Assembly (NCBI RefSeq): GCF_014489595.1
Contig: NZ_CP060790.1
Coordinates: forward strand, 1,860,001-1,924,000
Source: Paenacidovorax monticola
GTDB taxonomy: Bacteria; Pseudomonadota; Gammaproteobacteria; Burkholderiales; Burkholderiaceae_C
Direction of reading: 5' to 3'
DNA: 64,000 nt
In this document: in pieces, positions 28,350 through 37,786 of the stretch
How positions within the stretch are numbered: the stretch's first letter is position 1
How the letters are laid out: every line of letters begins with the position of its first letter
Made by a program: the position numbers and the translations under genes
Notes under the pieces: model-generated
Seen by the model: only the letters and a program-made list of their open reading frames with translations
Databases searched by the model: none
What the model was told of the DNA's origin: nothing

Positions 28350-30212
28350 ATGACCAGACGACTGTGGTGGCTGGCACTGTTGTGGTGCCAGTTCCTGACG
28401 ACCGGTGCGCAGGCCGGGACGATCCGCCTCGCGCCCGGCCAGGACAGCTACAACCTGAACGCCAGCGCCGATGTCCTGGAAGACGCCTCCAGGCGGCTGC
28501 GCATCGAGAACGTGGTGGCCGGCGGCGCGGCGAATGCCTTCAAGCCTCCCCAACAGGGCCTGTCCAGCTTCGGCTTCACGGATTCGGCCTTCTGGCTCCG
28601 CTTCCGCATCGACAACCCGGAGCCCGCCGCGCGCAGGATGCTGCTGGTGCTGCGCACCAACTGGCTGGACACGGTGCAGGTCTTCAGCCCTGACGCCTGG
28701 GGCCTCTACACCGAGCAGCGGCTGGGCGACACTCTGCCCTTCAGGGAGCGGCCCTACGCCATGCCCCAGCTCGTGGTCGACCTGCAGGTGGCGCCCGGCA
28801 TCAGCACCTACTACCTGCGCCTGACCAGCACGCAGGCGTTCATGACGCCCATCGAGCTGTGGGAGCCCGAGTCTTTCCACCAGAACGACCGGCTGTGGTC
28901 TGCCTACTACGGCATGGTCTACGGCATCCTGCTCGTCATGGTGCTCTACAACGGCTTCATCTGGGCCGCGATGCGGGACCGCAACTACTTCTTCTACTGC
29001 GTGTACCTGATCGCCTTCTTCATGATGAACTTCTCCTACAGCGGCTTCGCCTACCAGTACCTCTGGCCCGAATCGCCGCGCTGGAGCAACTGGAGCCACA
29101 CGCACTGGATCTTCCTGTTCCTGGCCATGGCCATCGTCTTCTCGATGCACTTCCTGGAGTCGAGGACACGGCTGCCGCGCATGCACCGGCTGCTGCAGGC
29201 CTACCTGGGCGTGATGCTCGTCAGCTGGATCGGTGTCACCGCGGCAGGCGACACCGTGGCCTACAACGCGGCGCCGGTCTACTTCGTATTCGGATGCACG
29301 CCGCTGATCCTGGCCGCAGGCGTGGCGGCCTGGTTCAATGGCTACCGGGCCGCGCGCTTCTTCGTGCTGGCCTCCATGGCCACCCTGGTGGGCAGCTTCT
29401 TCACCGCCCTCACGGCCAGCGGCTTCCTGCCCTACACCTTCGCCAACTTCCATGCAGCCGAGTTCGGCATCATGGCCGACGTGGTGCTGCTCTCGCTGGC
29501 GCTGGCCGACCGCATCAGGACGCTGCGCGAGCAGCGCGAGGCGGCCGAGCTGCGCGAGATCGAGCAGCGGCTGCACACGGCGGCCGTGCTGGAGCAGTCC
29601 AACGAGGAACTGGAACGCACGGTGCTCGAACGCACGGCCGAGCTGGCCCGCGCACGCGACGAGGCCGAGCGCTTTGCCCGCATCGACGCCCTGACCAGCG
29701 TCGCGAACCGCCGCTACTTCGAAGAGGTCGCGGTCCAGGAATTCGCCCGGGCCCGGCGCTACGACCAACCGCTGTCGGTCATGGTCATGGACATCGACCT
29801 GTTCAAGCAGATCAACGACACCCACGGCCATGCCGCAGGCGACATCGTGATCCAGACCGTGGCGGCCGTGGCACGGGAGTCGGTTCGCGATGCGGACTTC
29901 GTGGCCCGCATCGGCGGCGAGGAGTTCTGCATCCTCCTGCCCGACATCCACCTGGAGCAGGCCATGGTCACCGCCGAGCGTCTGCGCGAACGCATTGCCC
30001 GCTGCACGCTGGAGCATGGCGGGCACCCGCTCGTATGCACGGCAAGCTTCGGCGTCAGCGAGCTGGCCGGCACGGATCTCAGCTTTGGCGCCCTGCTGCA
30101 GCGGGCCGACCAGGCCATGTATGCAGCCAAGCAGGCGGGGCGCAACCGGGTGATGGCGGGCTCCCCGGCCGGGGCCGCCCCGCAGGCGCCGCACGGCGCC
30201 GGCGAGGGCTGA
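28350..30212 (+). CDS. 7TMR-DISM diguanylate cyclase
   Basis: 620 residues. A signal peptide (cut near AQAGT) precedes a periplasmic 7TMR-DISM extracellular domain (about 25-185). Seven membrane helices (about 190-390, e.g. MVYGILLVMVLYNGFIWAAM) follow, then a coiled coil and a GGDEF domain. The GGEEF signature (522-526) and an upstream DIDLFKQINDTHGH predict an active enzyme making c-di-GMP from two GTP. The DISM module likely senses a periplasmic ligand, perhaps a carbohydrate. The 280-nt upstream gap shows only the gdhA terminator and no clear promoter. Confidence 0.9.
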   Translation: MTRRLWWLALLWCQFLTTGAQAGTIRLAPGQDSYNLNASADVLEDASRRLRIENVVAGGAANAFKPPQQGLSSFGFTDSAFWLRFRIDNPEPAARRMLLVLRTNWLDTVQVFSPDAWGLYTEQRLGDTLPFRERPYAMPQLVVDLQVAPGISTYYLRLTSTQAFMTPIELWEPESFHQNDRLWSAYYGMVYGILLVMVLYNGFIWAAMRDRNYFFYCVYLIAFFMMNFSYSGFAYQYLWPESPRWSNWSHTHWIFLFLAMAIVFSMHFLESRTRLPRMHRLLQAYLGVMLVSWIGVTAAGDTVAYNAAPVYFVFGCTPLILAAGVAAWFNGYRAARFFVLASMATLVGSFFTALTASGFLPYTFANFHAAEFGIMADVVLLSLALADRIRTLREQREAAELREIEQRLHTAAVLEQSNEELERTVLERTAELARARDEAERFARIDALTSVANRRYFEEVAVQEFARARRYDQPLSVMVMDIDLFKQINDTHGHAAGDIVIQTVAAVARESVRDADFVARIGGEEFCILLPDIHLEQAMVTAERLRERIARCTLEHGGHPLVCTASFGVSELAGTDLSFGALLQRADQAMYAAKQAGRNRVMAGSPAGAAPQAPHGAGEG

Positions 30213-30262
30213 CGCCGCTCCGCCCGGAGAACTTTCGCGGCGCGGCCGACTCCCTTTCTTCC

Positions 30263-31102
30263 ATGCCCTCCCGCCGCTGGTCCCTCCCCGCCCTCGCCGT
30301 CCTGGCGCTCGCCGTCATGGCGGGCTGCGCCACCCTCGACGCCAAGCAGCGCGAGTGGATCTTCCAGCCCAGCGACCGCGCCTGGGGTGGTGCACCGTCC
30401 ACCGAGGGCATGCAGGACGTGTGGATCGCGTTCGATTCGCGCGAGACCGGCCAGGCCGGGCGCCTGCACGGCCTGTGGCTGCCCGCCCAGCGCGCCGACG
30501 CGCCCGTGCTGCTGTACCTGCACGGCGCGCGCTGGAACGTTTCGGGCTCATCCAACCGCGTGCGGCGCATGCAATCGCTGGGCTTCTCGGTGCTGGCGGT
30601 GGACTACCGGGGCTTCGGCAAGAGCAGCGCTGGGCTGCCTTCCGAAGCCACGGCCGCGGAGGACGCGCGTGCCGCCTGGGACTGGCTTGCCCGCACCTAC
30701 CCCGAGCGGCCGCGCTACATCTTCGGCCACTCGCTGGGCGGCGCGATCGCGATCGACCTCGCGCGCCAGGTGGACGATGAGCAGGGCACCATCGTCGAGG
30801 GCACGTTCACGAGCATCCCCGACGTGGTGAGCACCTTCAAGTGGGGCTGGCTGCCCGTGTCGGGCCTGATCACACAGCGCTTCGAGTCGGTGCGCAAGGT
30901 GGCGCAGATCGGCTCGCCGCTGCTCGTGGTGCACGGCAGCGCGGACCGGCTCATCCCCCCCACGCTGGGCCAGCAGCTCTACGAGGCGGCGCAGGAGCCC
31001 AAGCGCTTCGTGCTCGTCGAAGGCGGCACGCACCACGACACCAATGCCGTGGGCCTGCCGCAGTACCGCGAGGCCGTGGCGGCGCTGTTCCGGCTGCGCT
31101 GA
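30263..31102 (+). CDS. Alpha/beta-hydrolase lipoprotein
   Basis: 279 residues with a lipobox VMAGC (Cys near residue 21), so it is membrane-anchored. The hydrolase fold has YLHGARWNVSG at the oxyanion strand, nucleophile serine in GHSLGG, aspartate in VHGSADRLIPP and histidine in EGGTHHD. It resembles the BEM46/ABHD13-like group, which often acts on esters or acyl chains; the substrate is unknown. It lies 50 nt after the cyclase gene on the same strand and converges with the next gene. Confidence 0.86.
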   Translation: MPSRRWSLPALAVLALAVMAGCATLDAKQREWIFQPSDRAWGGAPSTEGMQDVWIAFDSRETGQAGRLHGLWLPAQRADAPVLLYLHGARWNVSGSSNRVRRMQSLGFSVLAVDYRGFGKSSAGLPSEATAAEDARAAWDWLARTYPERPRYIFGHSLGGAIAIDLARQVDDEQGTIVEGTFTSIPDVVSTFKWGWLPVSGLITQRFESVRKVAQIGSPLLVVHGSADRLIPPTLGQQLYEAAQEPKRFVLVEGGTHHDTNAVGLPQYREAVAALFRLR

Positions 31103-31106
31103 GCGC

Positions 31107-32420
31107 TCAGCGCCGCACGGCCTGCGCCAGTGCGGCCCAGGCCTTGAGCGTGAGCGCATGCGTGAAGGCCGCGCTCGCCACCGGGTGCGACGAGAGCTTG
31201 ACCACCACCATCTCGGCCTTCGGGTTGATGTGCAGCATCTGCCCATGGATGCCCGAGGCCTCCCACGCACCGTCGGCGTTGTGCAGCACCCACCACTGGT
31301 TGCGGTAGCTGTAGCCCGGCCGCGCGGCCTGCAGGCCCTGGAACCGGAACTTCTCGCGGTCGCCGCCGCGCGCCGTGTCTTCGATCACCGCACGGTCGAA
31401 CACCTTCTGTCCGTTGTAGGTGCCGCCCAGGCGCAGCATCTCGCCCACGCGGGCCAGGTCGCGCGCCGTGGCGTTGAGGCCAGCGCCCTGCAGCGGCGTG
31501 CCCACGCTGTCGACCATCACGTGCGCATCCTCTTCCATGCCGAGCTTCTGCCACAGGTTCTCGCTCATGAGCTCGGCCCAGTGCCGGCCCGTGGCCCGCG
31601 AGACGATCCAGCCCAGCACCTCGGAGTGCACGGTGCGGTAGACGAAGCCCTCTCCGTGCTCGCCATCCTTCTTCAACGTCTTGAGAAAGTCGTAGATGGT
31701 GGCCGGGCCCTGGTAGCCCGGCGGGCGCGGCAGCATGCCGCTGGCCCAGCTGTAGCCGAAGATCTCGGCCGTGGGGTCGGTGTAGACCTCGCGGAAGCGC
31801 ACGGCGCCCGTCATGTCCATCACGTCGCGCACCTTCATGTCGCCCCAGGCGCTGCCGGCCAGCTCAGGCACGTACTTCACCACCAGCGCCTGGTCGTCGA
31901 TCCTGCCCTCGTGCACCAGTTGTGCGGCCATCAGCCCGGTGAAGGACTTGGTGATAGAGAACAGCAGGTGCGGCGTCCAGGGGCGCATCTGGTTGTCATA
32001 GCGCTCGAACACCACGCGCCCCTGGTGCAGCACGACGATGGCATCGGTGTAGGTGCGCTCAAGCCATTGGTCCACGGTGATGGGCTGGCCCTTGTCGTCC
32101 TCGAAGGCCACGCCGCCCAGAGCGCGTGGATCGGCCGGCAGCGGAGACACCGGGCCTGCGCCGCGCCGGATGTTGTGCGTGGGCTGCAGTTCGCGCAGGT
32201 GCTGCAACGTCCAGCGCATCTGCGGGTACTGGTAGGAGTTGCCCCGGTCGATACGCTGCGCCCCTTCGGGCGGGTAGGCGTTCATGTAGTTCAGCCTGTC
32301 CAGCGATACGCTGGCCGGAGGCGGCAGCGCCGGGGCCTGGGCTTGGCCCCAGGCCATGCCGGCAGCGGCGGCCAGCACGGCGGCAGCGGCGGTAGGGCGA
32401 AATATGGCGGGAAAGCTCAC
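31107..32420 (-). CDS. Beta-lactamase-family serine hydrolase (class C / 6-aminohexanoate-dimer hydrolase-like)
   Basis: 437 residues from a GTG with AAGGAG 6 nt upstream; this site decides the start. The signal peptide ends near AWGQAQA. The nucleophile motif SxxK is S155-I-T-K158 (LLFSITKSF). A YRTVHSE element and a late SGIHGQML complete the usual triad. Family members include penicillin-binding esterases and nylon-oligomer hydrolases rather than true beta-lactamases. It converges with the alpha/beta hydrolase (4-nt gap) and diverges from the MFS gene across 276 nt. No operator-like repeat was seen in that gap. Confidence 0.87.
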   Translation of the reverse strand: MSFPAIFRPTAAAAVLAAAAGMAWGQAQAPALPPPASVSLDRLNYMNAYPPEGAQRIDRGNSYQYPQMRWTLQHLRELQPTHNIRRGAGPVSPLPADPRALGGVAFEDDKGQPITVDQWLERTYTDAIVVLHQGRVVFERYDNQMRPWTPHLLFSITKSFTGLMAAQLVHEGRIDDQALVVKYVPELAGSAWGDMKVRDVMDMTGAVRFREVYTDPTAEIFGYSWASGMLPRPPGYQGPATIYDFLKTLKKDGEHGEGFVYRTVHSEVLGWIVSRATGRHWAELMSENLWQKLGMEEDAHVMVDSVGTPLQGAGLNATARDLARVGEMLRLGGTYNGQKVFDRAVIEDTARGGDREKFRFQGLQAARPGYSYRNQWWVLHNADGAWEASGIHGQMLHINPKAEMVVVKLSSHPVASAAFTHALTLKAWAALAQAVRR

Positions 32421-32696
32421 ATGCGTCTCCTTGAGGTGTTTGTTTTCATCGCACAGGAAAACCGGTGTCCACCCTGGCCGGGCAGCCGGCCGCGCGATGG
32501 TGCGGCCCGCCGGCGGCCCGCGCCTGTCGCGTGCGGGACGTTCTCGGCACATTCCACTCACGGGAACGCCCCTCCGCACACAGCCATCCACGCGCCACCG
32601 GCGCCGCGCTCATGCCCGTGCACCAGGCCGCGCCACCTCTCACGCATCCCAGTCCCACACGCAGGCCGCCTGCGTCTCTGCTACCCTCGCACGCCT

Positions 32697-33920
32697 ATGT
32701 CCGTGCCTTCCTCCTCCGTGCGCACCGGGCCCGCCATGGCCCCCGCACTGGTCGTGGTGCTGCTCGCGCTGCTGCTGGGGCTGCAGCCCATCACCACCGA
32801 CCTCTACCTGCCCGCCCTGCCCGCCCTGCAGCAGCACCTGGGCGGCTCCATGCCACAGGTTCAGCTCACGCTCACGGCACTGCTGCTGGCCTTCGGCTGC
32901 TCGCAGCTCGCCTGGGGACCGCTGTCGGACCGTTTCGGGCGCCGCCCCGTGCTGCTGGCGGGCCTGGTGGCCTATGTGGCGGCCGCGCTGGGCTGCGCCA
33001 CGGCCCAATCCATGGAAGCGCTGATCGGCTGGCGCACGCTCCAGGGCGCCGCCATGGGCGCGGGCGTGATGGGTGCGCGCGCCGTGGTGCGCGACCTGTA
33101 CGCCCCCGCCGAGGGCGCGCACACCATGTCGCGCGCGCTCACGGGCCTGGGCATCATCGCCTGCCTCAGCGCCCCGCTGGGGGGCCTGCTGTCCGACTGG
33201 CTGGGCTGGCGCGCCACCATGGGTGCGCTCGCGGCCTTCGGCACCGTGGCCCTGGGCATGGTGCTGCTGCGCTTCACGGAATCGCTGCCGCGGCCCAACG
33301 CCCATGCCCTGCGCCCGGCCCACCTGCTGCGCACCTGGGGACAGATCCTGCGCCACCCCACTTTCCTGGCATACACGGCCACCACGGCCTTCTCGTATGC
33401 GGGCCTGTTCACCTTCCTGGCCTCGTCGTCGTTCACCTTCATCCAGGTGCTGGGCTGGCCCAAGACCGCCTACGGCCTCGTGCTCGCCACCATGGCGGGC
33501 ATGTACATCGCGGGCACCGTGCTGTGCCGCCGGCTGCTGCCGCGCTGGGGCGTGCGCCGCAGCGCGGCATTCGCGGGGCTGCTCAGCGCCACGGGCGGCA
33601 CGCTCATGGCCGCGGCCGCGCTGGCCGGAGCCACCAGCGGCTGGGCCTACGCGCTGCCCTTCTTCGTCTACCAGGTGGCGCATGGCATCCACATGCCCTG
33701 CGGGCAGAGTGGCGCCATGGGCCCCTTCCCCCATGCTGCGGGCACGGCCTCGGCGCTCAACGGCTTCGCGATGATGCTGGTGGCCTTCGGCGTGGGCCAC
33801 TGGCTGGGCCGCAGCATGGATGGCACGGTGCTGCCCATGGCCCTGGGCGTGGGGTTCTGGGGCGTGGCCACGGCCCTGGCCGCCTGGACGCTCGTGCGCC
33901 GCTACGGAGAAAGCGCATGA
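32697..33920 (+). CDS. MFS drug-resistance transporter (Bcr/CflA type)
   Basis: 407 residues and twelve hydrophobic segments. The DHA1 signatures of the Bcr/CflA group are present: [11 protein letters not shown] in TM1 and [16 protein letters not shown] between TM2 and TM3. The [21 protein letters not shown] stretch near TM4-TM5 is also typical. It is a proton-coupled efflux pump of the inner membrane, and the exported compound is unknown. The stop overlaps the miaA start by 4 nt, so the two are co-translated. A TACCCT box ends 9 nt before the ATG. Confidence 0.9.
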   Translation: MSVPSSSVRTGPAMAPALVVVLLALLLGLQPITTDLYLPALPALQQHLGGSMPQVQLTLTALLLAFGCSQLAWGPLSDRFGRRPVLLAGLVAYVAAALGCATAQSMEALIGWRTLQGAAMGAGVMGARAVVRDLYAPAEGAHTMSRALTGLGIIACLSAPLGGLLSDWLGWRATMGALAAFGTVALGMVLLRFTESLPRPNAHALRPAHLLRTWGQILRHPTFLAYTATTAFSYAGLFTFLASSSFTFIQVLGWPKTAYGLVLATMAGMYIAGTVLCRRLLPRWGVRRSAAFAGLLSATGGTLMAAAALAGATSGWAYALPFFVYQVAHGIHMPCGQSGAMGPFPHAAGTASALNGFAMMLVAFGVGHWLGRSMDGTVLPMALGVGFWGVATALAAWTLVRRYGESA

Positions 33921-34912
33921 CCGCCACGCCCCCCCTGCCCTGCATCGCCATCGCGGGCCCCACGGCCTCGGGCAAGACAGCGGGCGCCCTGGCCCTGGCC
34001 GCCGTGCTTGCACAGCGCGGCCAGCGTGCCGAGATCGTGAGCGTGGACTCGGCCCTGGTCTACCGCGGCATGGACATCGGTACAGCCAAGCCCACGGCCG
34101 AGGAGCGCGCCGCCGTGCCGCACCACCTCATCGACATCCGCGACCCGCTGCAGGCCTACAGCGCCGCCGAGTTCGTTCAGGACACCACGCGCCTCGTGGC
34201 CGAAATCCGCGCGCGCGGCGCGCTGCCGCTGCTCGTGGGCGGCACCATGCTGTACTTCAAGGCGCTGGAGGGCGGCATCGACGACATGCCCTCGGCCCAG
34301 CCCGCCGTGCGCGCGGCCATCGAGGCCCGGGCGGCCGCCCAGGGCTGGCCGGCGCTGCATGCCGAGCTCGCGCGTGTGGACCCTGCCACGGCGGCCCGCC
34401 TGGCCCCCGGCGACAGCCAGCGCATCCAGCGCGCGCTTGAAGTCTGGGAAATCTCGGGCCGCCCCCTGTCGAGCTTTCACACGACCAAAACAAGAGCTGC
34501 CAGCGCAGGCCTGGTAAGCGCTGGAGGCTTTTTTTCCTTGGAGCCCAGCGACCGCGCCTGGCTGCACGAGCGCATTGCCCAGCGCTTCGACGCCATGCTC
34601 GCGGCCGGCTTCATCGACGAAGTACGCGCCCTGCGCGCGCGCGGCGACCTGCACCCCGACCTGCCCTCCATGCGCTGCGTGGGCTACCGCCAGGCCTGGG
34701 AGGTGCTCGATGCGCAGGCCGCCACAGGCACCGCGCTGGACCAGGACGGCCTGCGCGAGCGCGGCATCTCGGCCACGCGCCAGCTCGCCAAGCGGCAGAT
34801 CACCTGGCTGCGCTCCATGCCCGAACGCCACGCCATCGCGTGCGATGCGCCCGCCGCCACCGCGCAGCTGCTGCAGGCCGCACTGCGCCACCTGGACGCC
34901 GCACGGCCATGA
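33917..34912 (+). CDS. miaA: tRNA dimethylallyltransferase MiaA
   Basis: 331 residues. MiaA transfers the dimethylallyl group to A37 of tRNAs reading UNN codons. The P-loop is GPTASGKT (K20). [50 protein letters not shown] and [13 protein letters not shown] are the family blocks. Between the SGRPLSS strand and LEPSDRAWL lies a stretch ([20 protein letters not shown]) encoded by a copy of the interspersed repeat (34487-34537), inserted without breaking the frame. It is coupled to the genes on both sides by 4-nt overlaps. Confidence 0.95.
   Translation: MTATPPLPCIAIAGPTASGKTAGALALAAVLAQRGQRAEIVSVDSALVYRGMDIGTAKPTAEERAAVPHHLIDIRDPLQAYSAAEFVQDTTRLVAEIRARGALPLLVGGTMLYFKALEGGIDDMPSAQPAVRAAIEARAAAQGWPALHAELARVDPATAARLAPGDSQRIQRALEVWEISGRPLSSFHTTKTRAASAGLVSAGGFFSLEPSDRAWLHERIAQRFDAMLAAGFIDEVRALRARGDLHPDLPSMRCVGYRQAWEVLDAQAATGTALDQDGLRERGISATRQLAKRQITWLRSMPERHAIACDAPAATAQLLQAALRHLDAARP
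34487..34537. repeat. Interspersed repeat inserted in frame in miaA
   Basis: CCAGCGC (34500-34506) and GCGCTGG (34518-34524) form a stem around an 11-nt loop. It is flanked by AAAACAAGAGCTG and AGGCTTTTTTTCC. It has the same architecture as 9749-9792: a GCGC stem plus AGCT and AT-rich arms. It adds roughly 17 codons. Confidence 0.6.
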
Positions 34913-35568
34913 ACGAACTGCTGCGCGTCCAGGATCTGGCCAAGCGCTACGGCGAGGCCACGGTGTTCGAGAACGTGCACTTCACCCTGCGGCCGGGCGA
35001 GTTCGTTGCCATCGTCGGCGAATCGGGCGTGGGCAAGTCCACCTTGCTCAACTGCCTCGCGGGCCTCGATGCCTGGGACGCGGGCCACATCGTGCACGGC
35101 GACGGCACCGACCTCTCCGGGCTCGATGAAACGCAGCGCGCGCTCTGGCGCCGCGCGCATGTGGGCTTCGTGTTCCAGGCCTTCCATGTGCTGCCCCACC
35201 TCGACGTGGCGCAGAACGTGGCCCTGCCCCTGCTGCTGCTGGGCCAGCCCGACGCGGCGCGCGTGGAAGGCATGCTGGCCGCCGTGGGCCTGGCGGGCCT
35301 GGGCCATCGCCTGCCGCAGCAGCTCAGCGGTGGCCAACTGCAGCGCGTGGCGATCGCGCGCGCACTCATACACCGCCCCGCCCTGCTGCTGGCCGACGAG
35401 CCCACAGGCAACCTCGACCCCGCGACGGCCGCGCGCACGCTGGACCTGCTGATCGCACAGACGCGCGAGCACGGCGCAGGGTTGGTGCTCGTCACCCACT
35501 CCGAGGCCGCAGCGGCGCGGGCCGACCGTGTGCTGCATCTGAGTGCGCGCGGTATCGCCGCGCCCTGA
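34909..35568 (+). CDS. ABC transporter ATP-binding protein (LolD/MacB-type)
   Basis: 219 residues. Walker [11 protein letters not shown]-loop [11 protein letters not shown], signature LSGGQLQR, Walker [12 protein letters not shown] and H-loop VLVTHSE place it in the group that powers FtsX-fold permeases (LolD, MacB, FtsE, AttE). The start overlaps the miaA stop by 4 nt. The only FtsX-type permease in the window is at 37787-40345, two genes further on. The pairing is therefore inferred, not directly shown. It converges with hsp20, leaving a 3-nt gap and no terminator. Confidence 0.9.
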   Translation: MNELLRVQDLAKRYGEATVFENVHFTLRPGEFVAIVGESGVGKSTLLNCLAGLDAWDAGHIVHGDGTDLSGLDETQRALWRRAHVGFVFQAFHVLPHLDVAQNVALPLLLLGQPDAARVEGMLAAVGLAGLGHRLPQQLSGGQLQRVAIARALIHRPALLLADEPTGNLDPATAARTLDLLIAQTREHGAGLVLVTHSEAAAARADRVLHLSARGIAAP

Positions 35569-35571
35569 ACC

Positions 35572-36000
35572 TCACTCGATCACGAGCCGCTGGGCGTTCC
35601 CGGCCTGCTTCTTGGGCAGCGTGAGCGTGAGCACGCCGTTGTCGTACTTGGCCTTGGCCTGTGCGGCATCGACCTCGGCGGGCAGCTGGAAGCTGCGCGC
35701 CACCGAGCCGAAGTAACGCTCGGAGCGCAGCACCTTCGTCCCTTCCGACTGCTGATCGTGCTGGCGCACCTCGGCACGCAGGCTCACCACGCTGCCGTCG
35801 ATGGACACGTGGAGGTCGTCCCTGGACACGCCCGGCACCTCGGCGTGCACGGTGAAGGCGCCATCGCTTTCCTGCACGTCCACTTTGATCTGCGCGGGCG
35901 ATGGCAGGTTGTCGCCGTGCAGGGGCCGCACGTAGAACCCCGGCGCGAAGTCCTTGAAGAAATCGTCAAACAGGCTGCCTCGGGTAACCAGTGAATTCAT
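35572..36000 (-). CDS. Small heat-shock protein, Hsp20 family
   Basis: 142 residues from MNSLVTRGSLFDDFFKDFAP, with AAGGAG at the proper distance. The alpha-crystallin domain (about 38-135) has IKVDVQESDGAFTVHAEVPG, the RYFGSVARSFQLP strand and NGVLTLTLPKK. It is a cytoplasmic ATP-independent holdase. Promoter context supports heat-shock control: CTTGAAA and GCGCATTT separated by 14 nt on the coding strand. This C-terminal LPKKQAGNAQRLVIE form is common in betaproteobacteria. Confidence 0.93.
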   Translation of the reverse strand: MNSLVTRGSLFDDFFKDFAPGFYVRPLHGDNLPSPAQIKVDVQESDGAFTVHAEVPGVSRDDLHVSIDGSVVSLRAEVRQHDQQSEGTKVLRSERYFGSVARSFQLPAEVDAAQAKAKYDNGVLTLTLPKKQAGNAQRLVIE

Positions 36001-36063
36001 GATGAAACTCCTTGGGTTGACGTTGGACGAATGGGCCACCAGCTCGCTGGGGCCCCATACGGA

Positions 36064-36092
36064 AAATGCGCCCAACGCACCGCACTTTCAAG
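36064..36092 (-). promoter_or_regulatory. Sigma-32 (heat-shock) promoter for hsp20
   Basis: Minus strand: CTTGAAA (36092-36086), 14-nt spacer, GCGCATTT (36071-36064). The -35 part matches the RpoH consensus fully and the -10 part 6 of 8 positions. The expected leader is about 57 nt. Confidence 0.6.
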
Positions 36093-36275
36093 CGGCCATG
36101 GCACACAGAAGCTGATCCAGATCAACCGTCGCCAGCCCCGCCCCGAAAGGCCCCATGGGCCACTCAACCATTCTTGTCAAGAAAGCCCGACCATGCCGGT
36201 GGGCCACCCAGCAGGCTTGCGCTGAGCGCTCAGCCCTCCAAAATGGTCCTGTCTATCAACCGCATCGGAGGGAGC

Positions 36276-37736
36276 ATGGATCTCAATACCTTCTCGAACG
36301 CATTGCAGCAATCGCTGGGCGCCCACATTCCCCAGATCCTGGGCGCGCTGGCCATCCTGGTGCTGGGCTGGCTGCTGGCCGTCATGGCGCGCGCCGCGAC
36401 GCGGCGGCTGCTGCGGCTGGCCGGACTCAACCGGCGCATCGGCGAAAGCGCGGCCACGCCCATCGACGCAGAGGCCCCCACCGCCACCGCCGTGTTCTGG
36501 CTGGTGCTGCTGGCCACGCTGGTGGCCGTGCTCAACACGCTGGACCTGACCCTGCTGTCGGCACCGTTCGCCAGCCTGGTGCAGGACGTGGTGGGCTATG
36601 TGCCCCACCTCGTGGCGGGCGCCGTGCTGGCCCTGGCGGCCTGGCTGCTGGCCACGGTGCTGCGCGCGCTGGCCACGCGCGCGCTCGCGGCCACCACGCT
36701 CGACGAGCGCCTGTCGGAGGAGGCGGGCATGGCGCCCATCAGCCGCAGTGCGGGCAATGTGCTGTTCTGGCTCGTGATCCTGTTCTTCCTGCCGGCCATC
36801 CTCGCCGCCCTGCGGCTCAACGGCGTGCTCGATCCCGTGCGCGACCTGCTGGCGCGGCTGCTGGCCTTCGTGCCGGGCATCTTCGGCGCGGCGGCCATCG
36901 CCATCGCGGGCTACGTGGTCGCGCGCGTGCTGCGCGCCCTGGTGAGCAACCTGCTGGCCGCTGCAGGCGCCGACCGGGTCAACGAGCGCATCGGCCTCGA
37001 CCCGGCGGTGCAGCTCTCGCGCCTGGGCGGCACGCTGGTGTTCATCCTGGTGTTCGTGCCCTCGCTGATCGCGGCGCTGGACGCGCTGCGGATCGACGCC
37101 ATCTCAGGCCCGGCCACGCAGGTGCTCGCGCAGATCCTGGCCGCCGTGCCGCACATCGTGGCGGCCGCCGTGATCCTGCTGCTGACCTGGTACGTGGCCA
37201 AGTTCGCCGCAGGGCTGCTCACGCGGCTGCTGGAGAGCGCGGGCTTCGACAGCCTGCCAGCCAAGCTGGGGCTGTCGCACGCGCTGTCGGGCTCCACCAG
37301 CCCCTCGCGGCTGGCGGGTGCGGTGGTGCTGTTCTTCGCGCTGCTGTTCGGTACCGTGGAGGCGGCATCGCAACTGGGCTTCCACCAGGTCAGCGACGTG
37401 GTGACCACGTTCATCGCGTTCAGCGGCGACATCCTGCTGGGCAGCGCCATCCTCGTCGTGGGCTTCTGGCTCTCGGGCGTGGCCGCCACGGCCATCCGCC
37501 GTGCGAGCCCCGAGGGCGGCACCCTCCCGGCCAGCGTGGCGCGTTTCGCCATCCTGGGGCTGGTGATCGCCATGGGCCTGCGCGCCATGGGCATCGCCAA
37601 CGAGATCGTGCACCTGGCGTTCGGCCTCACGCTGGGCTCCATCGCCGTGGCCGTGGCGCTGGCCTTCGGCCTGGGCGGGCGCGAGGCGGCGGGCAAGCTG
37701 CTGGAGCACTGGACCGCCAAGCTGCGCCGCGACTGA
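36276..37736 (+). CDS. TM-helix-repeat mechanosensitive-channel-like membrane protein (CmpX-like)
   Basis: 486 residues from MDLNTFSNALQQ, behind a GGAGGGAG site. The protein is almost wholly hydrophobic, with repeated units of a long membrane helix followed by LLxRxLAxxPxI-type amphipathic stretches (VPHLVAGAVLALAAWLLATVL, FVPGIFGAAAIAIAGYVVARV, AVPHIVAAAVILLLTWYVAKF). The end has the MscS-like glycine-rich helix LAFGLGGREAAGKLL. This matches the conserved TM-helix repeat proteins placed near MscS channels; a role in osmotic or envelope stress is inferred. It lies between the ABC ATPase and its likely permease. Confidence 0.83.
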   Translation: MDLNTFSNALQQSLGAHIPQILGALAILVLGWLLAVMARAATRRLLRLAGLNRRIGESAATPIDAEAPTATAVFWLVLLATLVAVLNTLDLTLLSAPFASLVQDVVGYVPHLVAGAVLALAAWLLATVLRALATRALAATTLDERLSEEAGMAPISRSAGNVLFWLVILFFLPAILAALRLNGVLDPVRDLLARLLAFVPGIFGAAAIAIAGYVVARVLRALVSNLLAAAGADRVNERIGLDPAVQLSRLGGTLVFILVFVPSLIAALDALRIDAISGPATQVLAQILAAVPHIVAAAVILLLTWYVAKFAAGLLTRLLESAGFDSLPAKLGLSHALSGSTSPSRLAGAVVLFFALLFGTVEAASQLGFHQVSDVVTTFIAFSGDILLGSAILVVGFWLSGVAATAIRRASPEGGTLPASVARFAILGLVIAMGLRAMGIANEIVHLAFGLTLGSIAVAVALAFGLGGREAAGKLLEHWTAKLRRD

Positions 37737-37786
37737 GCCCCCAGGGCCTCTTCATGGGCCACCGGCCATGGCCGCACAATGCGGCC

